From assembly GCA_003252535.1 (NCBI GenBank), contig QKDN01000031.1:1-64000 (forward strand): 64,000 nt of DNA, in the 5' to 3' direction. This document shows positions 16,994 to 25,886 of this stretch, piece by piece. The notes beneath the pieces are model-generated. The model did no database searches. It had not been told where the DNA came from and saw only the letters and a list, made by a program, of their open reading frames with translations. Made by a program: the position numbers and the translations under genes. Source of the stretch: Campylobacterota bacterium. GTDB taxonomy: Bacteria; Campylobacterota; Campylobacteria; Campylobacterales; Sulfurovaceae. Positions within the stretch are counted from its first letter, which is position 1; each line of letters opens with the position of its first letter.

Positions 16994-17100
16994 GTAGGGT
17001 GGGTTTCCCAACCCACCGTCAACATAGCACAATAATAAATACCCAGATCGTAGGATTGCCATTTTATGTAGCAAATGGTGGGCTGGCAAGCCCACCCTAC
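16994..17100. repeat. GTAG hairpin pair (REPIN-like), locus 1
   Basis: Two hairpins begin with GTAGGGTGGG and face each other: 16994-17017 on the plus strand and 17077-17100 on the minus strand. The second core (GTAGGGTGGGCTTGCCAGCC read on minus) is identical to 49318-49341. A 5' GTAG followed by an imperfect palindrome, arranged in inverted pairs, is the organisation of REP doublets mobilised by RAYT transposases. It lies between surE and the RHH-PIN module. Confidence 0.75.
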
Positions 17101-17170
17101 GCGACAGGGATGTTTATGTGTCATTGTTGTTTTGGTTTTTGATAGCAAATCATAGCATAGTTGTACTATA

Positions 17171-17212
17171 TTGTCATTTTGTCTCCTATTATGCTATAAT
17201 CGTTACATAATG
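17171..17212 (+). promoter_or_regulatory. Promoter and likely operator of the RHH-PIN module
   Basis: TTGTCA (17171-17176), 18-bp spacer, extended -10 TGCTATAAT (17192-17200). An inverted repeat ATTATG (17189-17194) / CATAAT (17207-17212) brackets the -10, the usual position of an autoregulatory operator bound by a ribbon-helix-helix antitoxin. Confidence 0.6.
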
Positions 17213-17236
17213 ATCTATACATAAAAAGGATTACTC

Positions 17237-17476
17237 ATGGGAGCAACAGTACGCAAGAACTTTGTCTTCGACGCAGAGGTCGCAGAACATCTCGAAGAGA
17301 TCGCGAGGAACAGCGAGCAGTCGATGACATCGGTAGTTCAGGAGTTGATAGAGAAACGCCACAGAGAGCTCATGGTACAGAAACGGATCAAAGCCTATGA
17401 GCGGATGGTAGGGAGTGCAAACGGTCTTTTGACCGATTTCAGCGTGCAGTCTGTCAAGGCGCAGATGGATGTTTAA
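17237..17476 (+). CDS. Ribbon-helix-helix antitoxin
   Basis: A 79-residue protein with an N-terminal ribbon-helix-helix pattern: strand TVRKNFVF, then two helices (AEVAEHLEEIA and SMTSVVQELIEKRH). It should bind its own operator and neutralise the PIN protein encoded next, with a C-terminal extension embracing the toxin. An AAAAAGGA ribosome site precedes the ATG, and the ORF overlaps the toxin gene by 8 bp. Confidence 0.78.
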   Translation: MGATVRKNFVFDAEVAEHLEEIARNSEQSMTSVVQELIEKRHRELMVQKRIKAYERMVGSANGLLTDFSVQSVKAQMDV

Positions 17477-17897
17477 GCATATCTTTTTGGATACCAATGT
17501 CATCGCCGACATTTACGATAGTTCCAGACCATCGCACGCCCACAGCAGGAAGGTCATCTCTTCGCTGATAGGTGATGAGAATGTTACTCTGTACACTTCA
17601 TGCGATATCATCACCACACTCTATTACATTCTGTCAAAAAGGGGTAAGAGAGAAGCTCTCAATGCAATACTTGATATCAATGACTTCTGCAATGTCATCG
17701 AATTCGGTAACAAAGAGGTGCTACAGAGCTGTACACTGATGCTCGACAACGACCGATACTGCGACCTCGAGGACACCATCCAGCACATCATGGCAAAGAA
17801 AAGCTCCTGCGATCTCATCCTCTCCAACGATGCGCGCTTCGCATCGGAAGATATTGAGCTTCTCACTACGGCGGAGTTTGTGGAGAGGTATTTGTAG
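17469..17897 (+). CDS. PIN-domain ribonuclease toxin (VapC-like)
   Basis: A 142-residue PIN-domain protein. The acidic metal ligands fit Asp8 (FLDTNVIADIYD), the central DLEDTIQH region and the C-terminal DLILSNDARF with its Asp. PIN toxins cut tRNA or rRNA when free of antitoxin. The start overlaps the antitoxin stop by 8 bp, as in many VapBC operons, but the antitoxin is of RHH rather than AbrB type. The target is not predictable. Confidence 0.82.
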   Translation: MFKHIFLDTNVIADIYDSSRPSHAHSRKVISSLIGDENVTLYTSCDIITTLYYILSKRGKREALNAILDINDFCNVIEFGNKEVLQSCTLMLDNDRYCDLEDTIQHIMAKKSSCDLILSNDARFASEDIELLTTAEFVERYL

Positions 17898-17979
17898 GGT
17901 TTTTTGAAAGTTTTGGAAAAGGCTTTGTGTTTTGATTTTTTTGTGGTAGAGTTGTTTTTAATTTAATCGGAGATGAAAA

Positions 17980-18519
17980 ATGACAAAAATAATGAGTATT
18001 CTAATGATGATTGTATCTATTATCGGAGCATCAGAAAATATTGAATTAACAGAAATTTATTCTGAATTTACTGAAACGGTTACAGTGCAATATAGTAAAA
18101 CTATTAGAGTGAAACAAACACAAGTAAATATTAAACAAGACTCATCACTTAACGATATCGTTTATTACTGGAATAATGTAGTGAACTCCAGAGATACGGT
18201 TGCATTATTTAATTTGTACGCACCGTATGTATTGTATTACGGGAAAGAAATGAGTGATAAATCGTGTATACAAGATAAGAGAAATTTTTATAGAAAATAT
18301 CCATTTTTTAGTCAATCTGTAGACAACCTTGAAACAGTAAAGATTGATGAGAATCTTTATAAAGTATATTTTGATAAATTCGTTAAGATGAAAGAGGGAA
18401 GTGAAGCTAAGAACTATCCTAGCTATCTGCTCATTGGGTATTATGAGGGAACGGCATATATTTTTGTTGAAGGTGACAGTATCACTGACAAAAATTTACT
18501 AAAAAAACGATTTAGATAA
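17980..18519 (+). CDS. A/T-rich exported protein of unknown function
   Basis: A 179-residue protein with a signal peptide (about 1-17). The mature part has a helix followed by curved-sheet-like strands (VYYWNNVVNSRDTVALFNLY ... YPSYLLIGYYEGTAYIFVEG) reminiscent of an NTF2-like fold, but this is weak. Its base composition is much richer in A/T than the flanking genes, hinting at horizontal acquisition. It follows a toxin-antitoxin pair and precedes hairpin repeats. I cannot assign a function. Confidence 0.6.
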   Translation: MTKIMSILMMIVSIIGASENIELTEIYSEFTETVTVQYSKTIRVKQTQVNIKQDSSLNDIVYYWNNVVNSRDTVALFNLYAPYVLYYGKEMSDKSCIQDKRNFYRKYPFFSQSVDNLETVKIDENLYKVYFDKFVKMKEGSEAKNYPSYLLIGYYEGTAYIFVEGDSITDKNLLKKRFR

Positions 18520-18530
18520 TTTACTTATTA

Positions 18531-18547
18531 CCGCAATTAAATTGCGG
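18531..18547. repeat. Short perfect hairpin
   Basis: CCGCAATT and AATTGCGG form a near-perfect palindrome 12 bp after the stop at 18519. It could end transcription of the upstream gene. It opens a 217-bp gene-free stretch that otherwise shows nothing recognisable. Confidence 0.5.
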
Positions 18548-18736
18548 AATACATCCGGACTGAGCTGCGTAGTTCCCGTATACACTACAAAACACAGTTT
18601 TGTATCGAGTTAAAAACTGTAATATTTCAATCAGATAGCGAAAATCCAACAAACACCTTAACTCCCATCACTAAACATTCCACTGAAGCTCTATAGAGAA
18701 GCGACAATGTTACACTTCAAAAAAAAGGAGTCACAA

Positions 18737-18940
18737 ATGTTTGGTTATCATGATGGATTTGGAATGATGGGATTTGGTTGGTTCTTTTTGATCTTGATAG
18801 TGTTCTTATTGTTCTACTTTCTCAATAATAACAATACGACGAACAAAAAATCTGCACGGGATATCCTGGATGAGAGATATGCAAAAGGAGAGATCGACTC
18901 GGAAGAGTATAATGAGAAAAAGAAGAATTTAGACGATTAG
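18737..18940 (+). CDS. SHOCT-domain small membrane protein
   Basis: A 67-residue protein: a short aromatic N terminus, one membrane helix (GWFFLILIVFLLFYFL) and a C-terminal SHOCT motif (ARDILDERYAKGEIDSEEY). SHOCT is a short oligomerisation-type domain found at protein termini; stand-alone membrane versions are common and of unknown role. The start at 18737 has AAAAAGGAG upstream, and an in-frame ATG 30 bp earlier is less likely. Confidence 0.8.
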   Translation: MFGYHDGFGMMGFGWFFLILIVFLLFYFLNNNNTTNKKSARDILDERYAKGEIDSEEYNEKKKNLDD

Positions 18941-18990
18941 TGCCTGAGATCGCAACGATCGACTATACTATGAAATACATCTTTAGTTGG

Positions 18991-19068
18991 TTCCCACGAT
19001 TTTCGTGGGAATCCAGACTTGAGCTACAATTGAAAGCGCCGTATGCATGCCCACGAATATCGTGGGCA
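18991..19068. repeat. Two related short hairpins
   Basis: TTCCCACGA/TCGTGGGAA (18991-19011) and TGCCCACGA/TCGTGGGCA (19048-19068) share the core CCCACGA-n3-TCGTGGG. The outer base pair pattern differs by compensated changes (TTCCC/GGGAA, TGCCC/GGGCA). They lie in the 212-bp gap between the SHOCT gene and the exporter operon. Confidence 0.6.
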
Positions 19069-19113
19069 CGAAAGTAAAAGACCCTCCATTTCCAAAATCA
19101 AACATACTTGTAC

Positions 19114-19119
19114 TATAAT
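19114..19119 (+). promoter_or_regulatory. Putative -10 box of the exporter operon
   Basis: TATAAT at 19114-19119, 34 bp before the first ATG of the four-gene exporter operon. A -35 box is not clear, as is common in Campylobacterota promoters. Confidence 0.4.
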
Positions 19120-19152
19120 ACTCCCATCTTACCGCTATCAAAAGGATACTTT

Positions 19153-20121
19153 ATGATACGACCGCTTCTTCTGCTCGCTTCCCTCCTGCTGCTTTCGGGC
19201 TGCTCCGTCAATGAGAAAAAAGAGAACAAGTTCTACGGCAATATCGATGTGTGTACCGTTTCGCTGGCGTTCCGGGTGTCGGGGCGTATCGAGAGCATCG
19301 GCTTCGACGAGGGGCAGAGGGTCAGGAAGGGGGATGTCATCGCCAGACTCGACAACGCCCTCTACCTCCAGGCACTCAACCAGATCGACTCGCAGATCAA
19401 GATGCAGCAGGCGACGGTGGAGAAGCTCGAACGCGGCTACAGACCCGAAGAGATCGACAAGGCCGCCTCCAAGCTCCGCCAGAGTGAGATCAACAGGAAC
19501 CGCCTCAAAAAAGAGTACGAGAGGATAGAGAAGCTCTACTCCACCAGCTCCGTCACCCCGCAGCAGTATGATGATGCCAAAGCAGCCTACGAAGCGGCGG
19601 AAGCGGAGCAGAGCTACGCCAAAAGCTCCTATGATATGCTGCGCAACGGCTATGACAAAGAGGATATCCTCGCCGCCAAAGCGAGCCTCGAAGCGCTCCA
19701 AGCACAGAAAGAACTGGCGAAGATCAACCTAGCCGATACCAGCCTCGTCTCCCCCACCGACGGGACGGTGATCACCCGCATTTACGAGGCGGGCTCCATC
19801 GTCAGCCCGTCGCAGAGCGTCGTGGAGATCGCCATGGACGGCGAGTACTGGGTGCGCAGCTACATGAGCGAGCGCTACCTCGGGGTCATCAAAACGGGGC
19901 TCAAAGCCCTCGTCCACACCGACAACGGCAAGACCTACGAGGGGACGGTGAGCTTCATCTCCCCCATAGCCGAGTTCACCCCCAAGACGGTGCAGACCGA
20001 GGAGCTCCGCACCGACCTGGTCTATAGATTCCGCATCGTCCTCAAGGAATTCGACGACAGCGTCAGGCAGGGGATGCCCGTGACCGTGACCTTCCCCGAT
20101 GTCAAGTTCGATACCCCATGA
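19153..20121 (+). CDS. HlyD-family membrane fusion lipoprotein
   Basis: A 322-residue periplasmic adaptor for the adjacent ABC exporter. It begins with a lipoprotein signal (LLLLSGCS). A biotinyl-lipoyl half-motif follows (GRIESIGFDEGQRVRKGDVIARLDN, spanning about 38-62), then a long alpha-helical hairpin (about 75-190), the second lipoyl half (TSLVSPTDGTVI) and a beta-barrel domain (GLKALVHTDNGKTYEGTV). The organisation resembles YbhG/YhiI. The start at 19153 has AAGGA upstream. Its stop overlaps the ATPase gene start (ATGA). Confidence 0.88.
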   Translation: MIRPLLLLASLLLLSGCSVNEKKENKFYGNIDVCTVSLAFRVSGRIESIGFDEGQRVRKGDVIARLDNALYLQALNQIDSQIKMQQATVEKLERGYRPEEIDKAASKLRQSEINRNRLKKEYERIEKLYSTSSVTPQQYDDAKAAYEAAEAEQSYAKSSYDMLRNGYDKEDILAAKASLEALQAQKELAKINLADTSLVSPTDGTVITRIYEAGSIVSPSQSVVEIAMDGEYWVRSYMSERYLGVIKTGLKALVHTDNGKTYEGTVSFISPIAEFTPKTVQTEELRTDLVYRFRIVLKEFDDSVRQGMPVTVTFPDVKFDTP

Positions 20122-21815
20122 TCATCACGGCAAAGAGCCTCAGCAAGTCGTTCGGCAAAAACCCTGCTCTTAAAAACATCTCTTTCGGGATCAAGCCCGA
20201 CAAGATCACCGGGGTAGTGGGAGCCGACGGGGCTGGGAAGACGACGCTGCTGCGCATCCTTGCGGGGCTTTTCGAGGTCGAAGCGGAGGAGCTGAACATC
20301 CTCGGGTACGATATGCGTACGGACTCGGGCGAAGTGCAGGAGCTCATCGGCTATATGCCGCAGAAGTTCGGACTCTACGAAGACCTGAGCGTCATGGAGA
20401 ACCTCACTCTTTATGCCAACCTCCAGTCGATCCCCAAAGAGCGTATCAAAGGGCGGATCGAAGAGCTGCTGGAGTTTACCAACCTTTCGGATTTTCGTGA
20501 CTTCCTCGCCTCCAACCTCTCGGGCGGCATGAAGCAGAAGCTCGGTCTCGCCTGCTCGCTCATCAAAAAGCCCAGGCTACTCCTCCTCGACGAGCCCGGC
20601 GTCGGCGTCGATCCCATCTCCCGCAAGGAGCTCTGGGCGATGGTGCAGAATCTCACCTCCGAGGGGGTGAGTATCGTCTGGAGTACGGCGTACCTCGACG
20701 AGGCGGAGCTCTGCGACGAGGTGATACTGCTCGGGGAGGGGGAGATACTCTTCCACGGTGATCCGGCTGATCTGCGCTCTACGATGCGCGGGAGGACATT
20801 CCGTATCAGCGGCGCGATACCTGACAAACGGGCATCGCTGATGCTCGCACTCTCCTACCCCTCGATCAAGGACGGCCTGATCCAGGGGGAGAGCATCAAG
20901 CTCGTCACCGACGAGAGCAGGGCGCTTCCGAGTCTCGACGAGATCGGGGCGGCGGGGGCGGCGCTGAGCGAGATCGAGCCCACTTTCGAGGATGGGTTCA
21001 TGCATATCCTCGGCGTCGATTTCGATGGCTCTTCGCCGCTGGAGGAGTTCATCCGTCCCATCGAGCTGGAGCAGAAGACGGTGATCGAGGTGGAGAAGCT
21101 CACCAAAAAGTTCGGTTCCTTCACTGCGGCGAGCGATATCTCGTTTCGGATAGGGCAGGGGGAGATATTCGGGCTCCTCGGCCCCAACGGCGCGGGGAAA
21201 TCGACCACCTTCAAGATGCTCTGCGGACTGCTGAAGCCGACAAGCGGGAGGGCGGAGGTACTCGGGTATCGCTTCGAGGATTCGCCCCTCGAAGCGCGGG
21301 CGAGGATAGGGTATATGTCGCAGAAGTTCTCCCTCTACGGCGACCTGAGCGTACTGGAGAATCTCCGATTTTTCGCAGGGGTCTATGAGCTCATAGGGGA
21401 GGAGAAACGGCGGACGATCGAGCGGATGGCCGATATCTTCGACCTCTCGCGCTACCTCCACACCCCCTCCAAAGACCTGCCTCTGGGGTACAAGCAGCGG
21501 CTCTCTCTGGCGTGCGCCATCATGCACAACCCCGCCATCCTCTTCCTCGACGAGCCCACCAGCGGCGTCGACCCGCTGACACGGCGGGAGTTCTGGAACC
21601 ATATCTATGCGATGGTGCGCAAGGGGGTGACGGTGATGGTGACGACCCACTTCATGGACGAGGCGGAGTACTGCGACAATATTGCCCTCATCTATGCCTC
21701 CAGAGCCATCGCCATCGATACGCCGCACAACCTCACGGCGCGGATATCCCCCGACGCCACGATGCAGGAGGCGTTCATAGAGCTCATCAAAAGGAGCGAG
21801 AGTGAAGCTTCATAG
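20118..21815 (+). CDS. ABC exporter ATPase with two nucleotide-binding domains (YbhF-like)
   Basis: A 565-residue protein with two fused ABC domains. Domain 1: Walker A GADGAGKTT, signature LSGGMKQ, Walker B LLLLDEP. Domain 2: Walker A GPNGAGKST, signature LPLGYKQR, Walker B ILFLDEP followed by TSGVDPLTRREFW. The altered second signature (LPLGx in place of LSGGQ) is typical of YbhF/RbbA-type proteins. It powers the two ABC-2 permeases encoded next; with the HlyD lipoprotein this makes a drug or hydrophobic-compound exporter. The permease GTG start lies 14 bp inside its end. Confidence 0.92.
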   Translation: MIITAKSLSKSFGKNPALKNISFGIKPDKITGVVGADGAGKTTLLRILAGLFEVEAEELNILGYDMRTDSGEVQELIGYMPQKFGLYEDLSVMENLTLYANLQSIPKERIKGRIEELLEFTNLSDFRDFLASNLSGGMKQKLGLACSLIKKPRLLLLDEPGVGVDPISRKELWAMVQNLTSEGVSIVWSTAYLDEAELCDEVILLGEGEILFHGDPADLRSTMRGRTFRISGAIPDKRASLMLALSYPSIKDGLIQGESIKLVTDESRALPSLDEIGAAGAALSEIEPTFEDGFMHILGVDFDGSSPLEEFIRPIELEQKTVIEVEKLTKKFGSFTAASDISFRIGQGEIFGLLGPNGAGKSTTFKMLCGLLKPTSGRAEVLGYRFEDSPLEARARIGYMSQKFSLYGDLSVLENLRFFAGVYELIGEEKRRTIERMADIFDLSRYLHTPSKDLPLGYKQRLSLACAIMHNPAILFLDEPTSGVDPLTRREFWNHIYAMVRKGVTVMVTTHFMDEAEYCDNIALIYASRAIAIDTPHNLTARISPDATMQEAFIELIKRSESEAS

Positions 21816-22911
21816 ATTCAATGCGCTCTTCGTCAAGGAGAGCCTGCAGATCATCCGCGACCCGAGTGCGATCCTCATTGCCGTGGTGTTGCCGCTGATC
21901 CTCCTCTTTATGATGGGGTATGCTATTTCGCTCGATTCACGCAATATTCCGGTGGGGGTGGTGATAGAGCAGCACTCGAAGTATTCCGCCTCGCTCCTGA
22001 GCTCTTTCCAGAACTCCAAAAGCTTCAGCGTCGAGGTGGGGAACGACAAACGCTCCTTCGAGACAGAGATCAAGGAGGGGAAGATCAGGGCGATCATCAT
22101 CATCCCCGCCACCTTCGCCCGGGATATCGCCCGGGGCGAGCCCACCATCCAGATACTCGCCGACGGCACCGAGCCCAATATCGCGGGCTTCGTCCAAAAG
22201 TACGCCAATGGTCTCTGGCAGAACTGGCTCTCGCAGGAGGGGCTCGATAAGCATATGAAACAGGTGCAGATCGATTTCGAGAGCCGCTACTGGTTCAATG
22301 CGCCGCTGCTGAGCAGCTACTTCCTGCTGCCCGGCTCCATCGCCATCGTCCTGACCCTCATCGGTACGCTGCTGACCGCCCTTGTCGTAGCGCGGGAGTG
22401 GGAGCGGAGCACGATGGAGGCGATCATGTCGACCCCCATCACGATCGGCGAACTGGTGCTGGGGAAGATCATGCCGTACTTCGTCCTGGGACTCGTCTCG
22501 GCGACCCTGAGCGTCGCTATCGCGATAGGGTGGTTCGGTATCCCGTTCCGCGGATCGTTCATCCTCCTGATCCTCACCGCCTCGATCTACCTCTTCCCCG
22601 CGCTGAGCCTCGGGCTGCTGATATCGACCATCGCCAAGAACCAGTTCGTCGCCGCGCAGGCAGCCCTGATCGTGGGGTTCCTCCCCGCGTTCCTCCTCTC
22701 GGGGTTCATCTTCCAGATCAGCTCGATGCCGCAGTGGCTCCAGACGATCACCTATATCCTCCCCGCAAGGTACTTCGTCGAGATACTCCAGACCCTCTTC
22801 CTCGGCGGCAATATCTATGAGGTGATCCTCCCCAATACGCTGGCGATGATCGCGGTGGGGGGTGTGATCTTCACCGTGATCCTCAGGATCACCAAAAAGA
22901 GGCTCGAATGA
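21802..22911 (+). CDS. ABC-2 type permease (YbhS-like)
   Basis: A 369-residue permease: one N-terminal membrane helix (residues 24-42), a large periplasmic domain (about 45-175) and five membrane helices in the C-terminal half, the standard ABC-2 exporter layout. GTG start with AAGGAGCGAG just upstream, inside the ATPase gene. Paired with the next permease, with which it likely forms a heterodimer. Confidence 0.88.
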   Translation: MKLHRFNALFVKESLQIIRDPSAILIAVVLPLILLFMMGYAISLDSRNIPVGVVIEQHSKYSASLLSSFQNSKSFSVEVGNDKRSFETEIKEGKIRAIIIIPATFARDIARGEPTIQILADGTEPNIAGFVQKYANGLWQNWLSQEGLDKHMKQVQIDFESRYWFNAPLLSSYFLLPGSIAIVLTLIGTLLTALVVAREWERSTMEAIMSTPITIGELVLGKIMPYFVLGLVSATLSVAIAIGWFGIPFRGSFILLILTASIYLFPALSLGLLISTIAKNQFVAAQAALIVGFLPAFLLSGFIFQISSMPQWLQTITYILPARYFVEILQTLFLGGNIYEVILPNTLAMIAVGGVIFTVILRITKKRLE

Positions 22912-24008
22912 AAATATGGTTTTATCAGCTATTAGCATTGATGAAGAAGGAGTTCCTGGCTATCTGGAGCGACAAGAAGTCCCGGGTGATCATCATTATC
23001 CCCCCGCTTCTCCAGCTCTTCGTCTTCTCCTACGCGGTGACGCTGGAGGTGAAGAATATCAGCATCGGCGTCCTCGACCGCGACAATAGTGTCCAGAGTC
23101 AGGAGCTCATCCGCGCGCTCGGGTACAGCAGCAGCTTCGTCAATATCTACCGTCTGGAGAGCCAGAAGGAGCTTCAGAAGGTGATCGACACCCAGACGGT
23201 GATCGCGGTGGTCACTATCCCGCAGGATTTCGCCCGGGATATCGCGAGCAGCCGCAGGGCGACGATCCAGATCATCGCCGACGGGCGCAAGTCCAATACG
23301 GCGCAGATCACCGAAGGGTATATGCAAAACGCCATTATGCGGGTCTTCGGGGATATCGAGGTGGAGCAGAAGATCATCGCCGGACGCAATCTCTACAACC
23401 CGAACCTCGAGAACTTCTGGTGGATACTCCCCAATCTCATCGGCACCATCTCGATGCTCGTAGCGCTCCTCCTCACCGCCCTTTCGGTGGCGAGGGAGCG
23501 GGAGCTGGGGACCTTCGAGCAGATACTCGTCACGCCCCTCTCCTCGACGACACTGATGATAGGCAAGACCCTCCCGCCACTCATGATCAGTATCGTCGAT
23601 GCGAGCGTTATCTTCACGATCGCCCATTTCGGGTTCGGCGTCCCCTTCACCGGATCGCTGCTGATCCTGGTGGCGGGGATCATCTCGTTCCTCTTCTCCA
23701 TCGTGGGGCTCGGGCTCTTCATCTCCTCCATCGTCTCGACCCAGCAGCAGGGGATACTCGGGGCGTTCGTCCTGATGGTGCCGTATATTCTGATGTCGGG
23801 ATTTGCAACCCCCGTGGAGAATATGCCCTCATGGCTCATCCCCTTCACCGATATCGTGTCGCTGAAGTACTTCCTCATCCTCCTCAAAGGGGTCTTCCTC
23901 AAGGATATCGGCTGGGATATCGCTCTGACCCTTATCGTCCCGATGCTCATCCTCGGATTCATCTCCCTGAGCGGGGCTACATGGATGTTCCGTAAGAAGG
24001 TTGGCTGA
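22908..24008 (+). CDS. ABC-2 type permease (YbhR-like)
   Basis: A 366-residue second permease of the same exporter, with the same topology: an N-terminal helix, a periplasmic domain with IPQDFARDIASS, and five C-terminal helices including RERELGTFEQILVTPLSS, the coupling-helix region typical of ABC-2 permeases. The ATG overlaps the previous stop. It ends the operon; the ~100-bp structured repeat lies just downstream. Confidence 0.88.
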   Translation: MKIWFYQLLALMKKEFLAIWSDKKSRVIIIIPPLLQLFVFSYAVTLEVKNISIGVLDRDNSVQSQELIRALGYSSSFVNIYRLESQKELQKVIDTQTVIAVVTIPQDFARDIASSRRATIQIIADGRKSNTAQITEGYMQNAIMRVFGDIEVEQKIIAGRNLYNPNLENFWWILPNLIGTISMLVALLLTALSVARERELGTFEQILVTPLSSTTLMIGKTLPPLMISIVDASVIFTIAHFGFGVPFTGSLLILVAGIISFLFSIVGLGLFISSIVSTQQQGILGAFVLMVPYILMSGFATPVENMPSWLIPFTDIVSLKYFLILLKGVFLKDIGWDIALTLIVPMLILGFISLSGATWMFRKKVG

Positions 24009-24040
24009 AAAGGAGAGGATGGGTATCTCTGAAGGCAATC

Positions 24041-24140
24041 CAATACTCAAAAGCAAGTGCGACAAGCCATGTGTCAAACCCATGAAATGGGCGCTTGCGT
24101 TCGCATGGCGCAGGAGTGCTTATTTTTGAGTGGGTTTTAG
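24041..24140 (+). repeat. ~100-bp dispersed structured repeat, copy 2
   Basis: Plus-strand partner of the minus-strand copy at 6225-6325. The internal hairpin is CCCAT-GAA-ATGGG here versus CCCTT-GCA-AAGGG in copy 1, and flanking GCCA/TGGC blocks could close a larger stem. It lies between the exporter operon and the phosphate permease gene. Confidence 0.75.
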
Positions 24141-24208
24141 AGATACTCGGATGATAATTTCGGAGATGAAAATGTCTGAGATTTACCGACCTCAAACAAG
24201 CAACTTAG

Positions 24209-24214
24209 TATAAT
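24209..24214 (+). promoter_or_regulatory. Putative -10 box of the phosphate permease gene
   Basis: TATAAT at 24209-24214, 33 bp upstream of the chosen ATG (24248). No convincing -35 element. Confidence 0.4.
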
Positions 24215-24247
24215 GATGCACAATTTTTGAGCTACAAAGAAGGGTCT

Positions 24248-25879
24248 ATGGAAATCAAAACGATAAAAAAGATGGAAAAAGAGGCGTATAAGAGCAGTAG
24301 TTTCGACTTTTTGAGGTTGGGGCTGGCGATGCTCTTTATGATCATGGTATTGATCTACAGTTTTGCGACTTCAGGAGGGATACCCAATAATCTCTTCCTG
24401 GCGATAGCCGCACTGTTTGGCGCCTATATGGCGATGAACATCGGTGCGAACGATGTCGCGAACAATGTTGGACCGGCAGTAGGCTCGAAAGCACTGACGA
24501 TGACCGGGGCGATCATCATCGCTATGGTCTTCGAAGCTTCCGGTGCGTTCATCGCCGGGGGTGAAGTGGTCAAGACCATCAAAGACGGTATCATCGACAT
24601 CTCCGGCTTCGAGGGGCATGCTGATACCTTTATCTGGGTAATGATGGCTGCGCTCCTCGCTGCGGCGCTCTGGCTGAACTTCGCTACCTATGTGAAGGCT
24701 CCTGTCTCTACGACCCACTCGATCGTCGGGGGTGTCATGGGTGCTGGTATCGCGGCGGCAGGCTTTTCTGTCGTGGCATGGGATACGATGGGCAAGATCG
24801 TCGCGTCATGGGTCATCTCACCGCTCCTTGGTGGGATCATCGCGGCAGCGTTCCTGATGGCGATCAAAAAGACGATCATCTACAAAGAGAACAAGGTGGA
24901 AGCGGCAGCCAGGTGGGTTCCTGTCTTTGTAGCTGTCATGTCATGGGCGTTTGTCACCTACCTGACCCTCAAAGGTCTCAAGAATGTCTGGCCGAGCATC
25001 GTGCATATGCTCAGTTTCCTTCCGCAAGATAAAAAGCCGTCATTTGCAGTAGCTTCGGTGATAGGGCTTGTCGTGAGTGTCGGTGTCTACTTCTTTGTCG
25101 TGTCCCATGTCAAAAAGAGCGCTCATAAGCTTCACAACAACCGTGATGGGATCAATGCGCTCTTTACCATGCCGCTTATCTTCGCTGCGGCGCTCCTCAG
25201 CTTCGCTCACGGTGCGAACGATGTTGCCAACGCCATCGGGCCGCTCGCTGCTATCAACGATGCGATCGTCCATGGCGGCGTATCGGGCAAGGCGAGCATC
25301 CCTCTGTGGGTCATGGCAGTAGGTGCATTCGGTATCGCTATCGGTCTGGCTCTCTACGGGCCGAAGCTCATCCGTACTGTCGGTAGCGAGATCACAGAGC
25401 TTGACCAGATGCGTGCGTTCTCGGTTGCCATGGCAGCAGCGGTGACGGTGATCGTCGCTTCGCAGCTTGGGCTTCCTGTCAGCTCGACCCATATCGCTGT
25501 GGGCGGGGTCTTCGGCGTAGGTTTCCTCAGAGAGTTCCTCAACTCGAGCAAAGAGAGAGGTGAGATCGAGCACGACAGAGTGACTATCGATGATGAGAAA
25601 AAGCTCCTCCGCGCTTTCAGCGCCGAGCTCAAAACCCTCGAAGAGAAGAGCGGCAAGACACAGGAAGACTATGAGCGTATCGTAGAGCTCTATAAAGCCA
25701 TTGATGAGGAAGAGCGCCAGCTCAAAGAGGTTAAGAAACAGCTCAAGTCTGCCCAGAAGACCCACTATGTCAAAAGAGACGCGGTCAAGAAGATCGTAGC
25801 GGCATGGATCATCACCGTACCTGCCGCAGCGTTCCTGGCTGCGCTTGTATTCTTTATGATCAAAGGGATGGTTCTTTGA
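24248..25879 (+). CDS. pit: Pit-family inorganic phosphate transporter
   Basis: A 543-residue inner membrane permease for phosphate (probably as metal phosphate, driven by H+ or Na+). The two inverted halves carry the family signatures GANDVANNVGPAVGSKAL and GANDVANAIGPLAA. A long charged coiled coil of about 85 residues is inserted between the last two membrane helices (IDDEKKLLRAFSAELKTLEE ... KKQLKSAQK), which E. coli PitA lacks. The start at 24248 follows AAGAAGGG; an upstream TTG in frame is less likely. Confidence 0.9.
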   Translation: MEIKTIKKMEKEAYKSSSFDFLRLGLAMLFMIMVLIYSFATSGGIPNNLFLAIAALFGAYMAMNIGANDVANNVGPAVGSKALTMTGAIIIAMVFEASGAFIAGGEVVKTIKDGIIDISGFEGHADTFIWVMMAALLAAALWLNFATYVKAPVSTTHSIVGGVMGAGIAAAGFSVVAWDTMGKIVASWVISPLLGGIIAAAFLMAIKKTIIYKENKVEAAARWVPVFVAVMSWAFVTYLTLKGLKNVWPSIVHMLSFLPQDKKPSFAVASVIGLVVSVGVYFFVVSHVKKSAHKLHNNRDGINALFTMPLIFAAALLSFAHGANDVANAIGPLAAINDAIVHGGVSGKASIPLWVMAVGAFGIAIGLALYGPKLIRTVGSEITELDQMRAFSVAMAAAVTVIVASQLGLPVSSTHIAVGGVFGVGFLREFLNSSKERGEIEHDRVTIDDEKKLLRAFSAELKTLEEKSGKTQEDYERIVELYKAIDEEERQLKEVKKQLKSAQKTHYVKRDAVKKIVAAWIITVPAAAFLAALVFFMIKGMVL

Positions 25880-25886
25880 TCATCTT

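Noticed and set aside
16994-17100. Hairpin repeats as a CRISPR array
   Set aside because: Only two inverted, not direct, repeats with no regular spacers, and no cas genes in the window.
20577-21728. 383-codon open frame antisense to the dual ABC ATPase
   Set aside because: The sense strand has all Walker and signature motifs; the antisense product is Arg/His/Glu-rich noise.
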